The notes under the pieces were generated by a model. It searched no databases and was not told the origin of the DNA. It was given only the letters and a program-made list of their open reading frames with translations. Shown here one piece after another: positions 24,955-35,664 of a stretch of 64,000 nucleotides of DNA. The translations under genes and the position numbers were made by a program. The DNA comes from Sphingomonas carotinifaciens (GTDB taxonomy: Bacteria; Pseudomonadota; Alphaproteobacteria; Sphingomonadales; Sphingomonadaceae), in NCBI RefSeq assembly GCF_009789535.1, contig NZ_WSUT01000007.1:62001-126000 (forward strand). The letters run 5' to 3'. How positions within the stretch are numbered: the first letter of the stretch is position 1; each line of letters begins with the position of its first letter.

Positions 24955-26653
24955 CCGGCCTCTCCTCGAACTGCCTGTCGACGACGATCCTGGAGCATGT
25001 TCGGTGCCTCGGGGCGGCGGATGGCGTCCAGGTGCGCGCTGGGCGCGGGAGGGCTTGCCGTCCCGGGCGACGGTGGAAGCGCAGGTCGCGGCGTTGCCAA
25101 CCCATGCGCAGCCGCCGATGCGCGAGCTTGGCAGGCGATCGGAGGCGGCGCGCCACCCCTATACGGCAGCCGCGCCTGCTGTCCGGCGAAGTGTTCCGCC
25201 GCAGGCGACATCCGCGCATGCTCCCCTCGCGCTGATCGGCAAGTCGGGACGGCGGGAGGAGGTTGTCGCAGCCTGTGATGGCGCGCGCGCCCTCGGCATC
25301 CATTGCGGCATGGCGGCGACACATGCCCGCGCGCTCGTATCCGATCTCGACTTCCGTCCGGCCGAGCCTGCAGCCGATATGGCGCTGCTTGATCGTTTGG
25401 CCCTGCTGGCGCTTCGGCGTTGGTCGCCGATCGCTGCGGTGACACCGTCGGATGGTATCTGGATCGACCTCACGGGCTGCGCCCACTTGCATGGCGGCGA
25501 GGAGATATTCTGTCGTCGCCTGCTCGCCTTTTGTCGCCGTGCAGGTTTCACAGCGCGGGTCGCGGTCGCGGACACTGCCGGAGCCGCGCATGCGCTCGCA
25601 CGCTTCGGTCGCGATCCGCTGAGCCGCGCGGAGCCTGGCGCGACCGCGAATGCGATTGCACCCTTGCCGATCGTTTCCCTGCGGCTCGCACCTGGTGCGA
25701 TCAGCGCCTGTCGCCGCTTCGGTTTGGAAACCGTGGCGGACCTACTGCCGGTGGCACGCGGACCACTCGCGCGTCGGCTTGGTCTGCCCGCGATCACGCG
25801 GCTCGATCAGGCACTCGGTGCGATCGCGGAGCCAATCACCCCGCGTGAAGATGACGAGGTGCCGAGGGTCGAACGTCGACTCCTTGAGCCGATTGGGACG
25901 GCCGAGGCGATCGAACAGGTAATGAGCGACCTGCTGCGCGACCTCGCGAACCTTCTACGCGAACGCGGTGTCGGCGCCCGGTCGCTGCGTCTCACCGGGC
26001 TCCGGGTTGACGGGATCAACCAAATCATAGGCATCGGCACGGCTCGACCCACGCGCGACGTGCCTCACCTGCTGAGATTGTTAAAGCTCAGGATCGAGCG
26101 GATCGATCCCGGCTTGGGCGTGGAGCAATTCTGGCTCGCAGCTCCTCACACAGAACCGCTCGACGCGGTCGATCTCGGCGCGGTGCTCGCTGGCGATGCG
26201 CTGATGCGCGATCCTGCGCGTCTGGTCGACGTTATCGCCGGGCGGATCGGCCCTCGCGCCGTCTTTCGCGCGAGGCCGCTGGAGAGCCATGTGCCTGAGC
26301 GGGCCGTTACCAGATCCGACCCGATGGTGCTTCCCGGCCGCTGGCCGGCGTGGACGCGTCCCGTTCGGCTGTTTGCTCGGCCCGAGCCCTTGAACCGCGT
26401 CATAGCGCTCATGCCGGACCAGCCTCCGCGGCGATTCGAGTGGCGCGGACGCGTGCATCGGATCGTCGCCGGCGACGGCCCGGAGCGCGTGCATGGCGAA
26501 TGGTGGCGGCGTGACGCAGAGATGTGGGCCGTTCGGGACTATTATCGCGTCGAGGATGAGGAAGGGGGCCGATACTGGGTTTTCCGCCGTGGCGACGGGT
26601 TTGCGGAAGACACGGGTGATCTCAGCTGGTGGCTGCACGGGGTCTTTGCATGA
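24869..26653 (+). CDS. imuB: ImuB, Y-family-like polymerase subunit
   Basis: 594 residues, starting [19 protein letters not shown] at the ATG with GGAGG just upstream; frame extending to 24755 is overlap with imuA. It has the Y-family fold ([47 protein letters not shown]). ImuB generally lacks the polymerase acidic residues and serves as the scaffold that binds the beta clamp and DnaE2. The C-terminus is rich in Arg/Trp ([21 protein letters not shown]), as in the family. The stop overlaps the dnaE2 start by 4 bases. Confidence 0.93.
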   Translation: MRRVVSLFLPHLAVERLRRLERSAPLRPDRPLLELPVDDDPGACSVPRGGGWRPGARWAREGLPSRATVEAQVAALPTHAQPPMRELGRRSEAARHPYTAAAPAVRRSVPPQATSAHAPLALIGKSGRREEVVAACDGARALGIHCGMAATHARALVSDLDFRPAEPAADMALLDRLALLALRRWSPIAAVTPSDGIWIDLTGCAHLHGGEEIFCRRLLAFCRRAGFTARVAVADTAGAAHALARFGRDPLSRAEPGATANAIAPLPIVSLRLAPGAISACRRFGLETVADLLPVARGPLARRLGLPAITRLDQALGAIAEPITPREDDEVPRVERRLLEPIGTAEAIEQVMSDLLRDLANLLRERGVGARSLRLTGLRVDGINQIIGIGTARPTRDVPHLLRLLKLRIERIDPGLGVEQFWLAAPHTEPLDAVDLGAVLAGDALMRDPARLVDVIAGRIGPRAVFRARPLESHVPERAVTRSDPMVLPGRWPAWTRPVRLFARPEPLNRVIALMPDQPPRRFEWRGRVHRIVAGDGPERVHGEWWRRDAEMWAVRDYYRVEDEEGGRYWVFRRGDGFAEDTGDLSWWLHGVFA

Positions 26654-29600
26654 CCCATTATGTCGAGCTTCAGGTTCTCACGCACTTCTCGCTGCTCCGG
26701 GGCGCATCGTCACCCGAGGAGCTGTTCGCGGCAGCGGCGTTGCTCGGCTATCCGGCGCTCGGGATCAGCGATCTCGGTACGGTCGCGGGCGTGGTGCGTG
26801 CCTGGGAGGCGCAGAAGGCGACGAACGTACGCTCGATCGCAGGCACGCGCATTGACCTGTCCTGCGGTCGGCGCCTGCTCCTCTATCCGACCGACCGGGC
26901 GGCATGGTCGCGGATCACGCGGCTGCTGACCATCGGCAAGAGGCGGGCGGGGAAGGGGGCATGTCTCCTCCATTGGAACGACCTCGAACCATGGTCGGAA
27001 GGTGTCGTCGCCATTCTGCTGTCGCACGAGGCGAACGAAGATAATCTGGCAGCGCTTCGCGATTTGAAAGCGGTCTATGGGCGGCGCGGCTACATGGCGC
27101 TCTTTCAGCAACGCCGTCCGTGCGATGCGGTTCGCATCGAAGCGCTGGCTCGGCAGGCGGGTGGCATGGGTGTGCGTGCCGTCGTGACCGGCGACGTGCT
27201 CTACCACGCACCCGAGGCTCGCCTTTTGCAGGATGTCGTTACCGCGGTGCGCGAGAAGTGCACTGTCGACGAGCTTGGTTATCGGCGTGAGGTCAATGCC
27301 GATCGAGCGCTGAAGCCCCCCGAGGAGATGGTACGGCGCTTTCGTGCCTATCCGGACGCGTTACAAGCCAGCGTCGACATCGCCCGGGCGTGTACCTTCG
27401 ATCTCGGTGAACTGGCGTACCAGTATCCGCATGAGCGTGTCATCGAAGGCTTGTCGGCGCAGGAGGCGCTCGAGAAGCTTGCCGGCGAGGCGGTCGATCG
27501 AATGTTCGATGGCAAAGTGCCGGACGCATATCGAAATCAGATCGCGCACGAGTTGCGGCTTATCGCGGACCTCGGCTACGCGCCGTACTTCCTGACGGTT
27601 CATGCGATTGTGCGCGAAGCTCGCCGGCGTGGCATTCTGTGCCAGGGCCGCGGCTCGGCCGCCAATTCCTGCGTCTGCTTCGTGCTGGGGGTCACTTCGA
27701 TCGACCCGGTGAAGCACGAGCTGCTCTTCGAACGCTTCGTCTCTGGCGAGCGCCGCGAGCCGCCCGACATCGACGTCGACTTCGAGCATGAGCGCCGTGA
27801 AGAGATCATCCAGTGGATTTACGAGACCTATGGTCGTGATCGCTCGGCGCTGACCGCCGTCGTCACGCGCTACCGCGCGCGCGGTGCGGTGCGTGATGTC
27901 GGCAAGGCGCTTGGATTGCCCGAGGATCTGACGGCGTCGCTGGCGGGCCTCGTCTGGGGCTGGTCGGCGGAAGGCGTGGGCGAGAAGCAGGTCGACGAAC
28001 TCAACCTCGACATCGGTGATCGCCGCTTGCGCCTGACGCTGGAGCTGGCCCGCAAGCTGATCGGGGTACCACGCCACATGAGCCAGCATCCCGGCGGCTT
28101 TGTCCTCACCCACGATCGACTCGACGACCTCGTCCCGATCGAGCCGGCCGCGATGGCGGACCGGCAGATCATCGAATGGGACAAGGATGACATCGATGCA
28201 CTGAAGTTCATGAAGGTCGACGTCCTGGGCTTGGGGATGCTCGGTTGCATGAACCGCGCCTTCAACATGCTCGAAGAGGACAAAGGGATCAGGATCGGCT
28301 TGGCCGACCTGCAGGACGACGACCCGGCCGTCTATGCTATGATCCAGAAGGCCGACACCCTCGGTACATTCCAGATCGAGAGCCGCGCCCAGATGTCGAT
28401 GCTGCCGCGGATGAAGCCGCGTCGCTTCTACGATCTCGTCATCCAGGTCGCGATCGTGCGGCCCGGACCAATCCAGGGCGACATGGTCCACCCGTATCTG
28501 CGGCGACGAGAAGGCCTTGAGCGCCCCGAATATCCGCGGCCGGAGTTGCGCGCCGTTCTCGAAAAGACGCTTGGCGTGCCCCTGTTCCAGGAGCAGGCGA
28601 TGAAGGTGGCGATCGTCGGCGCGGGCTTTACGCCCGCAGAGGCCGATGCATTGCGGCGGGCGATGGCGACCTTCAAGTTTACCGGAGGCGTCTCGCACTT
28701 TTCGGAGAAACTGATCGAGGGAATGGTCGCGAGGGGGTATCCGCGCGAATTCGCCGAACGCACGTTCAGGCAGCTCGAAGGGTTCGGCTCCTACGGCTTT
28801 CCGGAAAGCCACGCCGCCAGCTTCGCCAAAATCTCCTATGCCTCATCGTGGATCAAGCACCACCACCCGGACGTGTTCTGCGCGGCGCTCATGAACGCGC
28901 AGCCGATGGGATTTTATGCGCCGGCCCAGATCGTCCGCGATGCCAGGGAACATGGCGTCGACGTTCGGCCACCCTGCGTCAACGCGAGCCGCTGGGACTG
29001 CACGTTGGAGACGACGGGCGGACGCTACCTTGCCGTCCGCCTCGGCTTGCGCGTCATTCGTGGTCTGTCGAACGCTGACGGTGCAAAGATCGTCGGAGCG
29101 CGCACGACCGCACCCTATGAAAGCGTCGAGGACGTGTGGCGTCGATCTGGCGCGCAACGCGCCGCGATTGAGAAACTGGCCGACGGCGACGCCTTTCACG
29201 GCTTCGGTGCCGATCGACGCCAGGGCTTGTGGAAGGTAAGGGGATTGGGCGAAGCGCCTTTGCCGCTCTTCGCCGCGGCCGATCGAATGGCTCTCACCCA
29301 TAGCGCGGAAGGCAACGAACCGGACGTCGCGCTGCGGCCGCTCACCGATGGCCGCGAGGTGATCGAGGACTACCGCAACCTTCAGCTATCGCTGCGCGCA
29401 CATCCGCTCTCGTTCGTCCGTGACGAACTGACGCGCCGGGGCGTGCGACGCTGTGCCGACCTCGCCGGGATCCGTGACGGCCGCCACGTCGAAGTGGCCG
29501 GCATCATCCTGGTTCGACAGAAACCGGGATCGGCAAAGGGCGTGCTGTTCATCACCATCGAGGACGAAACCGGGATCGCGAATGGTATTTTATGGCCCGA

Positions 29601-29928
29601 TCGTTTCGAAGCGCAACGTCGCACCGTGATGTCCGCGTCTATGGTCGGCCTGAAGGGTCGTGTGCAGAAAGAGGGCGAGGTGATTCACATCATCTGCGAC
29701 CGGATCATCGATCATGGCGACCTGTTAACGACCGTCGGCGACATGTCCTTTCCGCATCGAACCGGTCGAGGCGACGCGGCGCAGCATCCAGGCTCTCCGG
29801 ACCGCGGCGACGACGGCTACAAGGGCGGCGGTTGGAAGCCTGAGCGTCGCGATTGTTACTGGCCGCCCCATGCGGACGGAATGGATCCCGAGCAGGTCAT
29901 GCGCTTCAAATCGCATGACTTCCATTGA
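26650..29928 (+). CDS. dnaE2: DnaE2 (ImuC), error-prone DNA polymerase III alpha
   Basis: A 1092-residue C-family polymerase starting [18 protein letters not shown]. An N-terminal PHP domain comes first, then the polymerase core with the catalytic acids in [13 protein letters not shown] (residues ~373) and the further conserved stretches [21 protein letters not shown] and [17 protein letters not shown]-terminal OB-fold lies around [11 protein letters not shown]. The length is typical of DnaE2, shorter than the replicative DnaE. It inserts bases opposite lesions with ImuA and ImuB as partners and is the main source of SOS mutagenesis in such bacteria. Confidence 0.96.
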   Translation: MTHYVELQVLTHFSLLRGASSPEELFAAAALLGYPALGISDLGTVAGVVRAWEAQKATNVRSIAGTRIDLSCGRRLLLYPTDRAAWSRITRLLTIGKRRAGKGACLLHWNDLEPWSEGVVAILLSHEANEDNLAALRDLKAVYGRRGYMALFQQRRPCDAVRIEALARQAGGMGVRAVVTGDVLYHAPEARLLQDVVTAVREKCTVDELGYRREVNADRALKPPEEMVRRFRAYPDALQASVDIARACTFDLGELAYQYPHERVIEGLSAQEALEKLAGEAVDRMFDGKVPDAYRNQIAHELRLIADLGYAPYFLTVHAIVREARRRGILCQGRGSAANSCVCFVLGVTSIDPVKHELLFERFVSGERREPPDIDVDFEHERREEIIQWIYETYGRDRSALTAVVTRYRARGAVRDVGKALGLPEDLTASLAGLVWGWSAEGVGEKQVDELNLDIGDRRLRLTLELARKLIGVPRHMSQHPGGFVLTHDRLDDLVPIEPAAMADRQIIEWDKDDIDALKFMKVDVLGLGMLGCMNRAFNMLEEDKGIRIGLADLQDDDPAVYAMIQKADTLGTFQIESRAQMSMLPRMKPRRFYDLVIQVAIVRPGPIQGDMVHPYLRRREGLERPEYPRPELRAVLEKTLGVPLFQEQAMKVAIVGAGFTPAEADALRRAMATFKFTGGVSHFSEKLIEGMVARGYPREFAERTFRQLEGFGSYGFPESHAASFAKISYASSWIKHHHPDVFCAALMNAQPMGFYAPAQIVRDAREHGVDVRPPCVNASRWDCTLETTGGRYLAVRLGLRVIRGLSNADGAKIVGARTTAPYESVEDVWRRSGAQRAAIEKLADGDAFHGFGADRRQGLWKVRGLGEAPLPLFAAADRMALTHSAEGNEPDVALRPLTDGREVIEDYRNLQLSLRAHPLSFVRDELTRRGVRRCADLAGIRDGRHVEVAGIILVRQKPGSAKGVLFITIEDETGIANGILWPDRFEAQRRTVMSASMVGLKGRVQKEGEVIHIICDRIIDHGDLLTTVGDMSFPHRTGRGDAAQHPGSPDRGDDGYKGGGWKPERRDCYWPPHADGMDPEQVMRFKSHDFH

Positions 29929-29931
29929 TCC

Positions 29932-30219
29932 GTGTCGGCGCTCCCCAGACATCAGCGCGTCGTCATCGCGCTATCGGTACATATATTGCGCGCCGGCGTG
30001 GCTCGTTGTGCGGAGACGCGCATCGATGGGATCGAGGTGCGCTTGGCGCTGAGGTGTCTGCTGCCCCACTGTCCGGAGCGCTGGCCGCTGGAGCTGTACT
30101 GGGACGCAGCGGGCCAGGAGAATGAGATCGGCCGAGCCCAAGGAGTGACCGCTGCATTCAACGGGATCGTCCGCCAGCTACGCAAGGCGGGGCGCTACGA
30201 TGAGGTTGCCCCCCTGTGA
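29932..30219 (+). CDS. Small hypothetical protein (95 aa, GTG start)
   Basis: Begins with GTG 3 bases after the dnaE2 stop, so it may be the last gene of the SOS operon. It is a basic, helical, soluble protein (RLALRCLLPHCPERWPLELYWD, FNGIVRQLRKAGRYDEV). I recognise no motif. It is supported by coding-like composition and position only. Confidence 0.5.
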   Translation: MSALPRHQRVVIALSVHILRAGVARCAETRIDGIEVRLALRCLLPHCPERWPLELYWDAAGQENEIGRAQGVTAAFNGIVRQLRKAGRYDEVAPL

Positions 30220-30250
30220 TGCCGATGATCGAAGATGGCTTTGCGAAAAA

Positions 30251-31123
30251 CTATAATGACGCTGCGAGCCGTGCCCGCCACGCATCGTTCCAATCTTTGT
30301 GCACGTCGGGCACATGTGGCACAAGCTCACGACCGCCAGCGCTCAGATGCTCGCGCGCCTTCTCGAAGAGCCGTTCGGCGGCACGACCGCGGTCGGCGAA
30401 GACGATGATCCGCCGCACTTTCTCCGGGATCGCCACGAAGGCGAGCCGCTCGACACCGCCCAGCGCCCAGGTCGGTGTTCCGAACCACGCCATCGCTGAC
30501 ATCGCATCCTCGACACCCTCGGCGAGGCCCAGTTCATGCGTAGCAGGCGCGAGGCGGATCGCGGCGGTGCCAAGCAGGCCGAGCGAGACTTTCGGCTTGA
30601 GTATTGGCTTGCGCAACACATCCGCGGGATCAAGGAACGTGCGCTGAACTGCGATCACACCCGCGTCGCTTTCGACTGCAGCGATCATCGCAGGCATGAT
30701 TTGCTTGCTTGAGCCTGACCCCAGGATCGTTGCTGGATTGAAGCGCAGCGAGCGGGGGTAGGGGCCGAAAATACCGCGCGCTCGGAGATAGTCTTCGGCC
30801 AAGGTGCCGACGACCGGTACGCTGGCCTTCCAGAGGCGCAGGGCGAGTGCGCTCATGTCGCGCTTCGGCTTTCCTTGCGGCATCGCCAGAGATGCACGAT
30901 CGTGAAGACGCTGCCGCTGAAGAGCCTTCATGACCTCGATCGTGCTGCAGCCGGCAAAGCAGTGGAAGAGAATAGCGGTATCGCCGAGCCGGACCGACAG
31001 GCTTGGAGAACCATCATCATGCGCGGGGCAGCGACATTCCCCACGAGAGCCTCGCCAGACCCCACCGAGTTTCTCGACGATCGTCTTGGCGCGCATTTCA
31101 GCGTCGAGGGGAAGTCTCGGCAT
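30251..31123 (-). CDS. CHC2 zinc-finger / Toprim primase-like protein
   Basis: About 290 residues with a primase-type zinc ribbon near the N-terminus (CRCPAHDDGSPSL ... FHCFAGC) and a Toprim domain near residues 190-270 (GLAEGVEDAMSAM with the catalytic Glu; IVFADRGRAAERL at the place of the DxD motif, where one Asp is replaced by Gly). No helicase domain follows, so it resembles plasmid- or phage-encoded primase-like proteins rather than DnaG. It probably primes plasmid DNA or handles incoming single strands. An ATG at 31159 is an alternative start. Confidence 0.82.
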   Translation of the reverse strand: MPRLPLDAEMRAKTIVEKLGGVWRGSRGECRCPAHDDGSPSLSVRLGDTAILFHCFAGCSTIEVMKALQRQRLHDRASLAMPQGKPKRDMSALALRLWKASVPVVGTLAEDYLRARGIFGPYPRSLRFNPATILGSGSSKQIMPAMIAAVESDAGVIAVQRTFLDPADVLRKPILKPKVSLGLLGTAAIRLAPATHELGLAEGVEDAMSAMAWFGTPTWALGGVERLAFVAIPEKVRRIIVFADRGRAAERLFEKAREHLSAGGRELVPHVPDVHKDWNDAWRARLAASL

Positions 31124-31300
31124 CGAAGCTATCCTGGATGTTGGCTGAAACCCGATCATGCCCAGACGCTCCGGTAGATTGAAACCGAAGGCGCAACGGC
31201 ATCCTCGCCTCCGAGACGAGCAACCCGCGCTGGTGAAGGGGAGAACGGATGAGACCGCGCCTCGTCAGGCGGGCCCAACCGGGCGCGGGCCGATGTCGTT

Positions 31301-31759
31301 CTAATACCGACCGGTGAACAGGTCGCCGAGAGCGCGTCGCCGGAATGCGTTCCACCACCTGCGCCGACGGTGTTCCGCCGCATCGTGGATCATGTGGCAT
31401 CGAGGACAAAGCGCAGCAAGATTGCGCCAGCGAGGCCCGCTGAAGCTCGGATCGTGGTTGAGATGGGCTGTCGCTAGGTAAACGGGTTTGCGCGTAACGC
31501 GAACAGCGTCGAGCGCTACGAACATGGGCTGGCGACGCAAACGGCGCCCACGACCGTCGCGCCAAAGCTGTGCATCCCGGTCCCACCATGTGCCATCCGA
31601 ACCAGCGAGTTGCACAGCCTTGCGACCGTGGGGGCGCTTGCAATGTTCGCATCGGCCTCCCGCACGCTGAAAGCGAACGATCCGGCTGATTTCCGGCCAG
31701 TCGATTGGATAGAGCCAGCGATGTTCGGGTCGGATCGGCATGAGGCGATTCTGAGTCAT
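31301..31759 (-). CDS. HNH nuclease-like protein (152 aa)
   Basis: Contains the pattern of a zinc-bound HNH nuclease: CEHC at residues ~35, then HLNHDP, LCPRCH and MIHDAAEH, which supply two CxxC knuckles and the catalytic His/Asn region. The chosen start (MTQNRLMPIRPEHRW) is uncertain; ATG at 31741 is possible and the frame stays open upstream. The role may be DNA processing in the plasmid backbone or a degraded homing-type nuclease. The neighbours are primase-like and SSB genes. Confidence 0.7.
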   Translation of the reverse strand: MTQNRLMPIRPEHRWLYPIDWPEISRIVRFQRAGGRCEHCKRPHGRKAVQLAGSDGTWWDRDAQLWRDGRGRRLRRQPMFVALDAVRVTRKPVYLATAHLNHDPSFSGPRWRNLAALCPRCHMIHDAAEHRRRRWWNAFRRRALGDLFTGRY

Positions 31760-31957
31760 TCGGCATCGGAACGAAAGGAGAAAATAAACCTGCAGTCCCC
31801 CTCCCGGCGCAACTCGAATGCTGCGGTGGATAAAGAGCGGCGGCAGGGGAGAGTGCTGCTGTGTAGGGAGCGACAATCAACCGGTTCAACATCGCGCGCG
31901 GAGCTGGATGCCGCGTCGTCGGAGTGCAAGACCGACCTTGGATGTCGTCCGCGTCGC

Positions 31958-32287
31958 TCATGCCTCCGCGCCGTTACCCTTGGCGAGGACGGAGAAGGTG
32001 TCGGCGATCAGCTCGGTTCGGTACGTCGGCTCATTGCCCTCGTTATGCTGGCTCTCGCGTACACGACCGGTGACATGGACCAGGTCGCCTTTGCCAGCAG
32101 CTTCCAGAAGGCCGGTGAGGTTGGAGAAGCAGATCACGTTGTTCCAAAGCGTCTCCTGTTTCCACTCGTCGCCATCGCGACGATTGTAGTTTGCCGCGAT
32201 ACTGACATAACTCACCTTCTCGCGCTTAGTGACCTTTCCAACGCGCCCGATAATTCGGAATTCGGCGATGTTCTGCGGCATGGTCAT
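31958..32287 (-). CDS. ssb: Single-stranded DNA-binding protein (short SSB)
   Basis: A 109-residue OB-fold SSB: AEFRIIGRVGKVTKREKVSYVSIAAN, then WKQETLWNNVICF and KGDLVHVTGRVRES. It lacks the long acidic tail and the DDDIPF-type C-terminus that recruits host repair proteins, so it is a truncated plasmid-type SSB. The start overlaps the stop of the membrane-anchored HNH gene by 4 bases, which couples the two. A second ATG two codons in is equally good. Confidence 0.88.
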   Translation of the reverse strand: MTMPQNIAEFRIIGRVGKVTKREKVSYVSIAANYNRRDGDEWKQETLWNNVICFSNLTGLLEAAGKGDLVHVTGRVRESQHNEGNEPTYRTELIADTFSVLAKGNGAEA

Positions 32288-32961
32288 TTCCTCCGATTGA
32301 GGTCTAAATCAAAATCCGCGCTCGACGGCCGTGTGCGATATGGCTCTCGGTTTGATCGAAAGTGGTATTGGGCGACGTTCTCGGGCGTCGCGTAGATCTG
32401 GTAGGCAGCGATCCAGTTGCGACGGATGGCGCTTTGAGCATCGTCGAGCTTCACGCGACGCTCGCAGACAAGACGCCACAGCACATAGGCCAGGACGTTC
32501 TTGTCTGCGGCGTTCGCCTGGCCAGCGCGCGGCTGAAGCCAGAGGTTGCGGTGATCCAGGGGCGCGCCGCCTAGCGAAATCGGAACAAGATGGTCGAGCT
32601 CATAGGCCGCCATCGGCTCGCCGGGATGCTGATCTGCCATCATCCGGCGCTTCAATGGCCCGGTGATGCTGTAAGTTGGACGCTTCGAACGCGAATAACC
32701 CGGGCGGCATATCGTCGCATCAATGTCGACCTGAGTGACAGCGGGATCGATGGCGCCGGGAACCTCGGGTGGCGGCAGCCGCCCGGCGCCGCTGATCGCT
32801 GGCGGGCTATGAACGGCCTTGGCCAGCCCCCCGACCGCAGCGCAGAGCGGACTGGCTGGCGCTTGCTTGCATTCGAGCCCCGCGTCGCCAGCGAGGGGGC
32901 GGTGCCAGATAACAACAGCCGAGACTATCGCGGCGCCACCCAGAAGTGCGAGGCTCCTCAA
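32284..32961 (-). CDS. HNH nuclease with N-terminal membrane anchor or signal
   Basis: A 225-residue protein that begins with a hydrophobic helix (LALLGGAAIVSAVVIW), then a Pro-rich linker, then an HNH-type core (MAAYELDHLVPISLGGAP, HRNLWLQPRAG). The catalytic His is in ELDH and the supporting Asn in RNLWLQP. Exported or anchored HNH nucleases of this kind could cut DNA at the envelope, for instance during uptake or entry exclusion. Direct coupling to a short SSB supports a DNA-entry role, but this is inference. Confidence 0.75.
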   Translation of the reverse strand: MRSLALLGGAAIVSAVVIWHRPLAGDAGLECKQAPASPLCAAVGGLAKAVHSPPAISGAGRLPPPEVPGAIDPAVTQVDIDATICRPGYSRSKRPTYSITGPLKRRMMADQHPGEPMAAYELDHLVPISLGGAPLDHRNLWLQPRAGQANAADKNVLAYVLWRLVCERRVKLDDAQSAIRRNWIAAYQIYATPENVAQYHFRSNREPYRTRPSSADFDLDLNRRK

Positions 32962-33067
32962 CGACTGCCCACACAGGTGCGGGTGGCGACGTCTCGCAAG
33001 GCCCAGCGATCAGACTTCATAGTCCGGCTTTACCACAGAACGATATTGGACACAAAGAAGCGATAAT

Positions 33068-34315
33068 TCAATGCGCCGTCATGCGCTCGGTCCGGAAGCC
33101 CCACAGGCTCTTGGCGAGGTCCAGCTCATCCCGCTTGGCCTTCCCGACCATGCCGGCGAAGTACGCCCCCGGGGTCAGCCGGATCTCAGAGCGCGAGTGG
33201 CGCTCTGCGGTGATCATCATTGCGATCGCGGCTGCATCGGGACCGAGTTTCTCGAGCGCATCGACATAGGTGCCGGTGCGAATGCCAAGATCATGCCTCA
33301 GGCGTGACGCAGCACGATGGATGTCCGACCAGGCCGGTTTGCGAGCGCCGACATACATCGCGGTCGTCGGAAACATCTCCATCAGCTCCGCGGGGCGGGC
33401 CTTGAACTGGCTATTGGACGGCGACGCTGGGAGATCGGCCGAGGATAGGGCATGCCCTGTCGGGTCAGAACTACAAGCTCGCTCAGCCTGTACATCTTCG
33501 ATGGGGTGAGGGCTGGTTTGCATATGTATGAAGGGCTCATTTTTTGACCCCGACCCTTCATTTTCTTCTGGAAACATGAACTGGTCGATTGTGCTGCCGA
33601 CCTGTTCCTCGACCTGTTTGAGTTGGGCGATCGCAGCCATAAAGCCGTCGCTATCGCGATTTGCTCGCGCCTGACCAGCTGCCGCCGCGACCCTGTCGAG
33701 GAACTCCTGCAGCGCGAACCAGTGCGGTCCGGTCAATCGCATATGGGCAGCTTGGGCAAGCGCCTGGCTGACCATCCGGCGAACGCGAGCGATTTCCTGC
33801 CGACCTTCCTTGAAAAGGCGCGATTGAGCCGTGTACGCGTCCGCCAGCGCGCGGAATTCCTCGTATCGGATGCGCAAGGGGGAGAGGTCGACGCCGAAGG
33901 CGACCGAGATCGCGCCAGTTTCGTCCCGACGACCGGTGCGCCGGCCATGCCCGCTATCACGGGCGAGAATGAGCCCCAAGCCTCGGAGCTGACGCAGACG
34001 CGCCTTGATTGCGCTGACCGTCTTTCCGGCCGCTTCAGCGAGCGTGACATTGCTCGGCCACGCGATCGGCGTGCGACCGGCCTTCCAGTCGTCCGCATGC
34101 GTGAAGCTGATGAGGTGTTCGAGCGTCTGTAGAGCGCCAATGCCGATGCCGAGCGCCGGCGCTGCACGCTTCATAATGGCGAAGACCGCTTTCCGCTCGA
34201 CTTCGGCCGGCGCGTCGGCGAGCCCGGCCTCGAGGGCGCGGGCGATCTGACGTGAGAAGGCCGTAATCGGCCGGGCACCCGTGCCCCCGGTGAATACCGT
34301 TTGGGTATAGGTCAT
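33068..34315 (-). CDS. RepC-like plasmid replication initiator
   Basis: A 415-residue protein; ATG at 34315 has GAGGGG 7 bases upstream. The N-terminal half matches the RepC winged-helix region (TPIAWPSNVTLAEAAGKTVSAIKARLRQLRGLGLI, then FGVDLSPLRIRYEEF). The C-terminal part matches the RepC tail (TYVDALEKLGPDAAAIAMMITAERHS, LTPGAYFAGMVGKAKRDELDL). Initiators of this family start replication at an origin usually within or next to their own gene. No RepA/RepB partition pair is adjacent. A second, unrelated initiator lies just upstream. Confidence 0.85.
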   Translation of the reverse strand: MTYTQTVFTGGTGARPITAFSRQIARALEAGLADAPAEVERKAVFAIMKRAAPALGIGIGALQTLEHLISFTHADDWKAGRTPIAWPSNVTLAEAAGKTVSAIKARLRQLRGLGLILARDSGHGRRTGRRDETGAISVAFGVDLSPLRIRYEEFRALADAYTAQSRLFKEGRQEIARVRRMVSQALAQAAHMRLTGPHWFALQEFLDRVAAAAGQARANRDSDGFMAAIAQLKQVEEQVGSTIDQFMFPEENEGSGSKNEPFIHMQTSPHPIEDVQAERACSSDPTGHALSSADLPASPSNSQFKARPAELMEMFPTTAMYVGARKPAWSDIHRAASRLRHDLGIRTGTYVDALEKLGPDAAAIAMMITAERHSRSEIRLTPGAYFAGMVGKAKRDELDLAKSLWGFRTERMTAH

Positions 34316-34468
34316 CGTTCGTCCCCTCGGATGAAGGGCCGTCAGCAGGCAAAACAGAGGCGTGGCGCGAAGCGCGCTCCCTTGAACCGAGGTTCGAAAA
34401 TCGCTACGCAGATGATCTACGAGTGACCGGTCAGCGTTTGGCGACGCTGCCACGTTGCGATTTCTGGG

Positions 34469-34490
34469 TGCCCGGCCTTCGTGCCGGGCA
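34469..34490. terminator. Perfect 8-bp hairpin between repC and the iterons
   Basis: TGCCCGGC and GCCGGGCA around a six-base loop. A T-rich tail (TTCGTTT) follows on the plus strand. It could end plus-strand transcription or be part of the origin structure. Confidence 0.45.
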
Positions 34491-34606
34491 TTCGTTTATG
34501 TGCTCACGGCCACCCTTTCTGCTCGCTCCGCACGGACCAGATGCCGATCGCGGAGAACACAAGGGGACGATGCCAGCACACTGCACTGCTCGGAAGCGGT
34601 CATGAC

Positions 34607-34752
34607 TCGTGCTTTGGCGGACCGGAGCCGCAAAAATTTCGTGCTTTGACGGACCTTCGCGCGAGGCATTCGTGCTTTGACGGACGCTGATTCGTGCTTT
34701 GACGGACGCCGAGATGACGTCCTGCCGCGAATTCTTCGTGCTTTGCCGGACC
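34607..34752. repeat. Iteron cluster 1, five direct repeats (probable origin)
   Basis: Five 17-base copies of TCGTGCTTTGACGGACS start at 34607, 34639, 34670, 34692 and 34736. The first has GG and the last has CC in place of GA at the variable centre. Spacings of 32, 31, 22 and 44 bases are close to whole helical turns, as expected if initiator dimers bind the same face. The cluster lies between the 3' end of repA and the leader of repC. Confidence 0.85.
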
Positions 34753-34786
34753 CTACCGAATCGGGCCAAGCCCGATTCGCGAAGCC

Positions 34787-35650
34787 CTATTCAGCTATTG
34801 CCTTGGCGCTTTTGGGAACAAGCGTGACAAGTGTCGGCGCCGCAACCCGGCGCTTTGGCCCCGATGCGGCGGGTACATCCGGCTCATTGAGCAGGATGCT
34901 ATAGTCCGGGATCGAGTCGGCTTCCGCAATTCCACGAAGAACGTGCCGAAAATGCTTGAGCGAGTTCTGATAACCGAGCTGCAGGCGTAGATCGTCGAGG
35001 TCGACCTGGACTGGACCGTCGATGCAGGTGGAGCGAGCGACTTCATACAGCCGTCGCTCAACTGGTCCGAGCTGGAAATAGTCCGGTGAGTATTCGAGGA
35101 CGCGACGGTCCTTCAAAATAGCGCGGTACAGCCAGTCGCAAAGCCGGACCTGGACCCCCTTCATGCGCGGCTCGCCAACACGCGTCTTGGTGTACTTGAT
35201 CGTCGCCTCAGAAAGCCAAGAAAAGAAACCAGTCTGCCCTTCGCCGCCTGCTTCGATATTTGTCTTGATCTGCGTACCTTGCAGACGCTCCAAAGCGTCC
35301 GCCAGTCGCGTGTAGGACCTCGCCGAGCCGTTTACGCCGGTAACGCGGAAAAGGTCATGCGCGGTGAAGTAGAAGTCCTGGGCGACCCGCTCGCCTGCAT
35401 CCATCTTCGAGACGAGTAAGCTCGCGATATAGAGTAGGATTTCCTTGTCGTAGATCGTGGCGACGCCGCGTGGTCCGGGACCGATCTCGATCGAGACGGT
35501 ATCGGTCTTATACATCAGCGACTTCTTCCATCCGCTTTTAGCGAGTGCGAAAAACGGATACGCCATTAGCGAATGCTCGCCGCGAACTTCGGTCAGCAGC
35601 GGGCTATCGAGGACGAACAGATCGCCCTGGCTCGGCGTAGGGCCGGTCAC
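34787..35650 (-). CDS. repA: Replication initiator protein A (RPA family)
   Basis: A 287-residue initiator. Typical RPA features are the early FVLDSPLLTEVRGEHSLMAYPFFAL, then IEIGPGPRGVATIYDKEILLYIAS, and a winged-helix pair with ALERLQGTQIKTN and FQLGPVERRLYEVARSTC. The family is common on plasmids of sphingomonads and other alphaproteobacteria. It is flanked on both sides by iterons of one consensus (34607-34752 and 35665-35787), consistent with origin binding and self-repression. The C-terminus is a basic, disordered-looking tail. Confidence 0.92.
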   Translation of the reverse strand: MTGPTPSQGDLFVLDSPLLTEVRGEHSLMAYPFFALAKSGWKKSLMYKTDTVSIEIGPGPRGVATIYDKEILLYIASLLVSKMDAGERVAQDFYFTAHDLFRVTGVNGSARSYTRLADALERLQGTQIKTNIEAGGEGQTGFFSWLSEATIKYTKTRVGEPRMKGVQVRLCDWLYRAILKDRRVLEYSPDYFQLGPVERRLYEVARSTCIDGPVQVDLDDLRLQLGYQNSLKHFRHVLRGIAEADSIPDYSILLNEPDVPAASGPKRRVAAPTLVTLVPKSAKAIAE

Positions 35651-35664
35651 GAGGCATACCCCGT

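Noticed and set aside
27361-28812. 483-codon minus-strand frame opposite dnaE2
   Set aside because: It is antisense to a clearly conserved polymerase. Its composition mirrors the opposite strand, with no family match.
33068-34315. Classical repABC operon
   Set aside because: No RepA/RepB partition genes precede the RepC-like gene. The neighbour is an RPA-type initiator instead.
34607-34752. CRISPR array
   Set aside because: Repeats are only 17 bases with uneven 5-27-base gaps, next to an initiator gene, and recur inverted upstream of it. They are iterons.
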